From the NCBI RefSeq assembly GCF_030867145.1, contig NC_134419.1, positions 70,861,403-70,925,402 on the forward strand: a stretch of DNA of 64,000 nt, in the 5' to 3' direction. Origin of the DNA: Opisthocomus hoazin. Taxonomy: Eukaryota > Chordata > Aves > Opisthocomiformes > Opisthocomidae. Positions 58,801-64,000 of this stretch are shown in pieces. Numbering within the stretch: position 1 is the stretch's first letter; the number at the start of each line of letters is the position of its first letter. The position numbers and the translations under genes were made by a program. The notes under the pieces are model-generated. The model made no database searches, was not told the DNA's origin, and saw only the letters and a program-made list of their open reading frames with translations.

Positions 58801-61800
58801 GCTGTCCCCCTCCCGCGCTGCGCCGGCAGCGGGCTGCAGAGCTGCGAGGCTTGGACGCCCTCCAAGGTCTCCCCCCTTCCCGGGGAGCACTCGATCAGCC
58901 CCGGGAGCAGGGCTCTGCACCCACAGACTGCCCCGGCACCGGGCCCCTCGCAGCTCCAGCCTTAACCTCAGAGGTGAACAGAGGCTCTTTGGAGAGCAGA
59001 TTTTCCACACAATCCTGCAGCTCTGTTAGCAAAAATGTTCGGCGTGGCTCTAGTGAGAGCGTCGAGATGGGGTGGATGAGACTTCGTTGTTTGGCTCCCT
59101 CCTTTTGTGGGAATTTTTTAAATCTTATGCAGGTGCAGGAGTTGACACAACAGAGCATGCACCTTGCTTAGCATCCGTCCAGCTTGTGTGTAAACACCGC
59201 TAGTCCCTTTTTAAAACTCTTTGGAGTTGTTTCGTAAACACAAAATATTTTGCTTGGTTTCCAAATCATGTGCCATTTCTTCAGCATGCCGGTGGTGGAG
59301 GAGCTGCCCATGCAGACACGGGCTGCGGCCGTGGTCCTGCAGAACAGTCCCAGGTCCCTGCCAGAGCTGGAAGCAGAGCCAGGCAGAGGCTACCACCTGC
59401 TGGACCTTTCTCATTGACTCCCTGCTCTGAACCTCTCCACCACGCCAGTTACTGATGGCACCAACCGCTTCCTGGGCAAGGGCAGAAATGCTGTGTGCCG
59501 AGCATCGTGGCACAAACACCTCCCGCTAGCTCTTCATCACTGGCAGACAGAGCTGCTGAGATGTGAGCGAGCCATGTACACAGTGAGGATGCTCAGTGAG
59601 TAGCTTTGTGGGCCTGACCTGCTTATCACTCGTTTGGGGTCTGACGTGTTTTCCGGAGTCTGGGTGCGCTCTCTACCTAGCTGTCCTGGCAGAACAGGGG
59701 CACCTTTCTGAGCCGAGGCGAGCTGCCAGGGTTTTGCTGGAAAGGGGAACCTGACATTTCCCCATCGAAACTTGCTCCTGCCAAAAAAAGAAATGACTTT
59801 TCCAACAGTCCTTGAGAAAGGGCAATAAAATTCATGCGTACTGGATGGACACATGCCTGAATTTGCATGGGATCCCGCACTTGCATGGGAGATCTTGGGG
59901 GTCTCCACGGGAAGCACCCATGCATGCTTAGGGGCCTTCGTGGGAAGCGGTGCTAGAGCATGAACCCAGCTCTGCCGCGCAATCGTGCACCTTCCTGCAG
60001 GCAGCACTCCCAGACAGCCAAATCAGGTCTGCCGGGCTGCGGCTTTTGTGAGGGCTCAGGACCCTGTCTGTGTAATCCAGGCAACCCAGGGTCATGTTCA
60101 TCCCACTCAAGGAGCTTGGCCAAATGACTCCGGTAGCTCACCCTGACTCCTGCAGCCTGGAGATTCAGGAGCTTGGCACCTGCTTTGGATGGGCAAACTC
60201 TGGGGATCATGCAGGGCTGAATGCCCACTGCTGTCAGCTTGTCCAGGGGGGGCTTGTGGTGCTGCACCACATGCGTTTCTGGGGCAGAGACTTTGTTTCT
60301 TCACCAAGCACACTGAATGCTGCAGGTGTAGTTTCCTGATCTCGGCTTCTTTTTGATGGACCTGCTCTGCTGAGCTGCCCCGAGCCTCGGTCATGCTAGC
60401 TCACACCTAGAACACATCAGGCTTCGGCTGCCCAGTTAGCCAGGACGCAGGAAGGTCACTGGAAGGGCTCCAGTGGCCTCAAATAGGAGTTGACTCATGC
60501 CCCATGAGATCAAAACAAAATGTCTCTGCATATGAAAAAGTATTATGGAAACTGTATCATTCATGCACAAAAGCCGCACTTCAAACTTTATCATATAAAA
60601 TGCATAATATTGTAAATGGAAAGAAAAATTGCCTGAGGCCTGGGGCGCATTAAAATTGTTGGCCTGTGAAAAATGTCCCTTCCCATAAACACAGCCATTT
60701 GCTGGTGTCTGGCACACAAGGAGGCATCCAAAGCTGGAAATCTTCAACCCTTTCTGCACTCCTTCAAAGCACTCGTTTCTCTGTAGGAGCAACTGATTTC
60801 AAGACTCATCCCACATCTTGTCAAGAGTGACCCAGAGCAAATGCTTACAATGGAGATGTCAATGTGAGGTGATGAGGTGTGCAACAGGTAGGCTTCAGGA
60901 CCTCATAAATACAGGAGGAGCCCCAGAGAGTGATGCCCGGGGGCAGAGATGGGTGCTGAGAGCACCCCACGGGCAGGCACTTGGATCGGTTAGGTCTTTG
61001 TGGGAGGTCTGACTCTGTGGTCCAGCCCTGCCCCAGAGATGCTGGCCAGGATTTGACAGTGGTGCTCAGCAATGCAGAGTCCCTGCGGTTCCCACAGCTG
61101 CCATCTGCGGCTTGATCGTATTCCAGCGATAGCCGATTGCCATGGCCCAGGGAGCGGGATTTAGCACATCACCTTCAGGAAATGAGCAGAGGATGGCTTG
61201 GCATGCACAGCAAATGCAATTCTTAGAGGAAAAAATGAATTAATATGGGTATTAACTAGGAATTTGTCATACGTCCTCTAAAGCCAGCTTCTGATGCAGC
61301 GAAGTGTGCAGCGAAGAGCAGCGGATACTTCTGCCTCTCCCCTGGCTTCTCTGAAGTTCTTCCGTGCTGGGAGCAGGTGAGCAGCACCAAGGCTGTTTGC
61401 TGCTCAGTAAATGGGAGAAGCCACGATGGACACTTCAGCTGCTGACTGCATGTGGCTCTTTCCTCTGGCCTAGGGCCGTGGGGCAAACCGTAGCTCAGCC
61501 TTTCCCCCCGTGCCGTGCTCCCCTGCTCAGGCAGGAGCATCAGGAGCTGGCTGCGGGCACTGCAGAAGCGCGGTCTCGCTGCTGGTGGGCTGGACCTGAA
61601 GCACTTTCCGTTGATCGCTCTGCTGTGCCTCACTGCCACCACCCTGCAACACCCCCGTGGCAGAGGGGTCCCACCGCACGCTCGCCAGCAGCTGGGCCTG
61701 AATGCAAACGCATTCGAGCTTCAAGCAACACAGAGCCAAGTGAAATAACCCATCTGCACCATTTGTCCTCTACTGCAGTCAAATGACCCCTTTTTCCCCA

Positions 61801-64000
61801 AAACACATGCAGTTCAGGACAACCGGTCACACTGTGCAAGCCCATTGCTGATCCACAAGCCTACAGAGCACGGGAGCTGAGAGGGCTGACGGGCTCTCCT
61901 GCTCTTTTGCCCCGTTGTTGTGGGTTGGCTGTGGAATGTGGCTCAGCTAACTGGGCTATACTGGTTTCCTGCTGGAGCGTGTTCCCCTAACTGACATCAG
62001 GAGACATCCAGCTGCAATGACTAAGCTCTTCTTACATTCCAGAAATCCAACAAATAAATGTTTCTTGAAAATAAGCTAGTGTTTTATTTTGGGAAATGAG
62101 TGACCCATCAGCCTGGTTGCTTTTGTGTAGGGGCGAAGCTTCACAAGAACCCGCAGGGCACCCGGCAGTGACACCAGCATCTTGCTTGCCCGCCCTCCCA
62201 GCTCGCCTCTCCTCCTTTGATGGGTTTGGAATGAGCTCTGGAGGTCTAACTGCGGAGAGTAATGAAGTGTGAAAGCTCACTTTCATTTTTCACTCTACTT
62301 TTTTGGAAGGTGGAACATTTTACAGTTGACAGTACCATGCTAAAGCCATATGAGGCAAGCAACTATTTTTACCCAGGCAGAGACTATCTGAGAGTCTACT
62401 GCTGAATCATTTTAAACAAGGAAGAAATCGTGGGATCCAGAAGTGGTGCCGGGAGAATGCGGGTGGAAAGGGGTTTTATCATGCGCTTGTTCTGATAACT
62501 GTTCAACTGCTTCAAGACTATGGTGACGACCATCTGAGAGTGCCTGTGGGGTTGCTTCAAGTAAGAGACTGCGTTTTATACAATGCTTCTGCTTTGAGAG
62601 GTGGGTGCTCAGGTTGGAGCAGCTGGAGAGGCTGCCTGTGCTCGCTGAGCCCCTGCGCACCCTGCACCGTGCTCTGCAAATGGGAGCAGGCACTCGAGCT
62701 TCTCGCCAGCACCCTGCTGAGCCCCCATCACCAAGTCTTAGGTAGGTGCAATACGCTGAACGCTTGCGAGACCACAGTCTGGGGTGAGAAGGAGGAAGGG
62801 TGGCCTCAGTGCTGGTCTGGATGTTCTTCTACCTGACAGGGAAAGACACCGTTTCTCCCTCCTCTGCCCACACCAGCGCAGAGGTGGCACTTCAGATCAC
62901 ACGAGATTGCCAAGGGAAACAAGTCTTGTGGATAAACTGAGGAATTATCTTCCCGTTTCCCTTGCTGAACGTATCTCAGACTGGGAGCAACATCCCCTCT
63001 CGCTGGAGGGTTGGTAGCTATGGACCAAGGCAGCTCCTCACACGAGGACAGGGAGAGATAGAAAGTAAGACTGAGTTACGGCTGCCCAACAGGCCGTGAC
63101 CCAAACCGTGTCACAAGCCCATCAGCACGATCGTGTGAATTAACGCACAGTCTATTCACACTCACTTGGAGCACGAGGGTGGTAAACATGAGCATCGTGT
63201 CGACGTTTGTTCTGGAGTTTGTGGCTCCACTGCATGTGCAACGGAGTATTTGGCCTTGGAGCTGAGCTGAGAGTCTGTGTAGAAGCGTGGCACTGCTCGG
63301 GCACAGTGCCAGACCAAGGGCCAGGAGGAACGCTTCTGCATTCAGCCCAGCCGCAGTCTGCAAGGCTTTGTGGTCTGCAGCATTTTCTCATTTTGCAAGG
63401 GGAAATCAAATGTCCTTCCCTGACCTAGTCTGGTACTTGGTCACTGGCCTGTCTTCTCAGTATCATTGAAACCATGGTGGGACAAGTGTCTGGACCCCAC
63501 TTTAGACCAGTCTCTTGGCTCTGATTTCCCAAAAGCTGCTGCTTCTGGGTTCCTCTGCTTTGAGAACAAAAGTCAAACCCTGCCCCAGGTTTGCACTGCA
63601 GCATGGCTGGGGCAGAGTGCGTGGAGATGACACCAAGGCATCACGGAGAGGTCCTGTGTCTGCTTGTCACACAGCAAAGCATAGCATCCTACTTCTGGGA
63701 AAGTTCAGACGAACTCTTGCTCTACCAAGCCATCAACATCATCTACAGGAGGAGTGAATGCATATCGAGAGCGGCTTCAGCTGCCAGCTTGGTGGCAGCC
63801 TCGAGCGAGGAGCCTGTTGGCCATGGTAGATAAGATGCAGCTCTCGACGGTGTCTCTGCTGCATTGCATTTGCCCTCTCAAACATCCTAAATGTGAGCTA
63901 TAAGAGCAGGCGGATTTCCAGCTGCAAGGATCCACAAGGAAGTTTAGCCAAGAGGACGGGGCACATCCCCTTCAAAAAGCCACCAGGGTCAGTGTCTGCA
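52821..64000. other. Downstream region, no gene recognised
   Basis: About 11 kb of mixed composition. GC-rich segments at 54.6-54.7, 57.4-57.8 and 58.75-58.95 kb generate long but unconvincing open frames in several frames at once. An AT-rich block at 55.7-56.1 kb stands out and may be a conserved non-coding element. If the exon at 52.8 kb is real, its following exons should be here or beyond the window. Candidate acceptors at about 57,400, 59,133 and 62,839 gave frames that hit stops without a matching donor. Confidence 0.45.

Noticed and set aside
59116..59210. Possible second exon for the secretory-type start (acceptor near 59,133)
   Set aside because: The phase fits and about 23 codons are open, but no donor precedes the stop and the peptide resembles no domain.
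1..64000. Bacterial-type features, CRISPR arrays, rRNA and tRNA genes
   Set aside because: Looked for and not seen; the window is vertebrate nuclear DNA and the tandem repeats present are microsatellites or minisatellites.

Overview
This is a nuclear genomic window from a bird. The evidence is a set of CR1 LINE fragments with avian-type 3' ends (ATTCTATGATTCTA and ATTCTGTGACTCTGTGA tails), faint MIR-like relics, and one intact gene whose protein is nearly identical to turkey beta-1 adrenergic receptor. The receptor lacks several turkey-specific residues and the long turkey C-tail, so the source is probably not turkey. I cannot name the species.

Layout. Positions 1 to about 40,670 look intergenic: AT-rich sequence with no open frame I could assign to a gene, four dated CR1 pieces, two MIR-like pieces, a few microsatellites, and a perfect 40-bp-arm palindrome near 31.1 kb. 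Positions 40,675-41,640 are a CR1 copy interrupted by a second CR1, and it stops about 290 bp before the first ATG of the gene. Positions 41,641-42,003 are a very GC-rich promoter/5' UTR with GC boxes, an inverted CCAAT box, a G-quadruplex motif and a 104-bp quasi-palindrome. Positions 42,004-43,263 are the single-exon ADRB1 coding sequence (419 aa), followed by a 3' UTR of about 1.3 kb ending near an AATAAA at 44,582. From there to 64,000 the sequence is GC-richer and mostly unassigned. The exception is a 55-nt segment at 52,766-52,820 with strong splice sites on both sides and an ATG that opens a signal-peptide-like sequence.

Main points of interest. (1) The ADRB1 stop codon overlaps a good splice donor, and about 870 bp downstream lies sequence clearly homologous to the extra C-terminal tail of turkey beta-1 receptor. 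Here that tail would be cut to 18 residues by a stop, with a frameshift after it, so unspliced and spliced mRNAs would give receptors with and without the ESKV PDZ ligand. (2) The promoter holds a large hairpin and a G-quadruplex motif next to a nested CR1. (3) The 31.1 kb palindrome is perfect although it seems to sit in an old repeat. (4) The secretory-type exon at 52.8 kb may mark an unrecognised gene on the plus strand. All assignments come from reading the sequence and from recalled family knowledge; no search was run.
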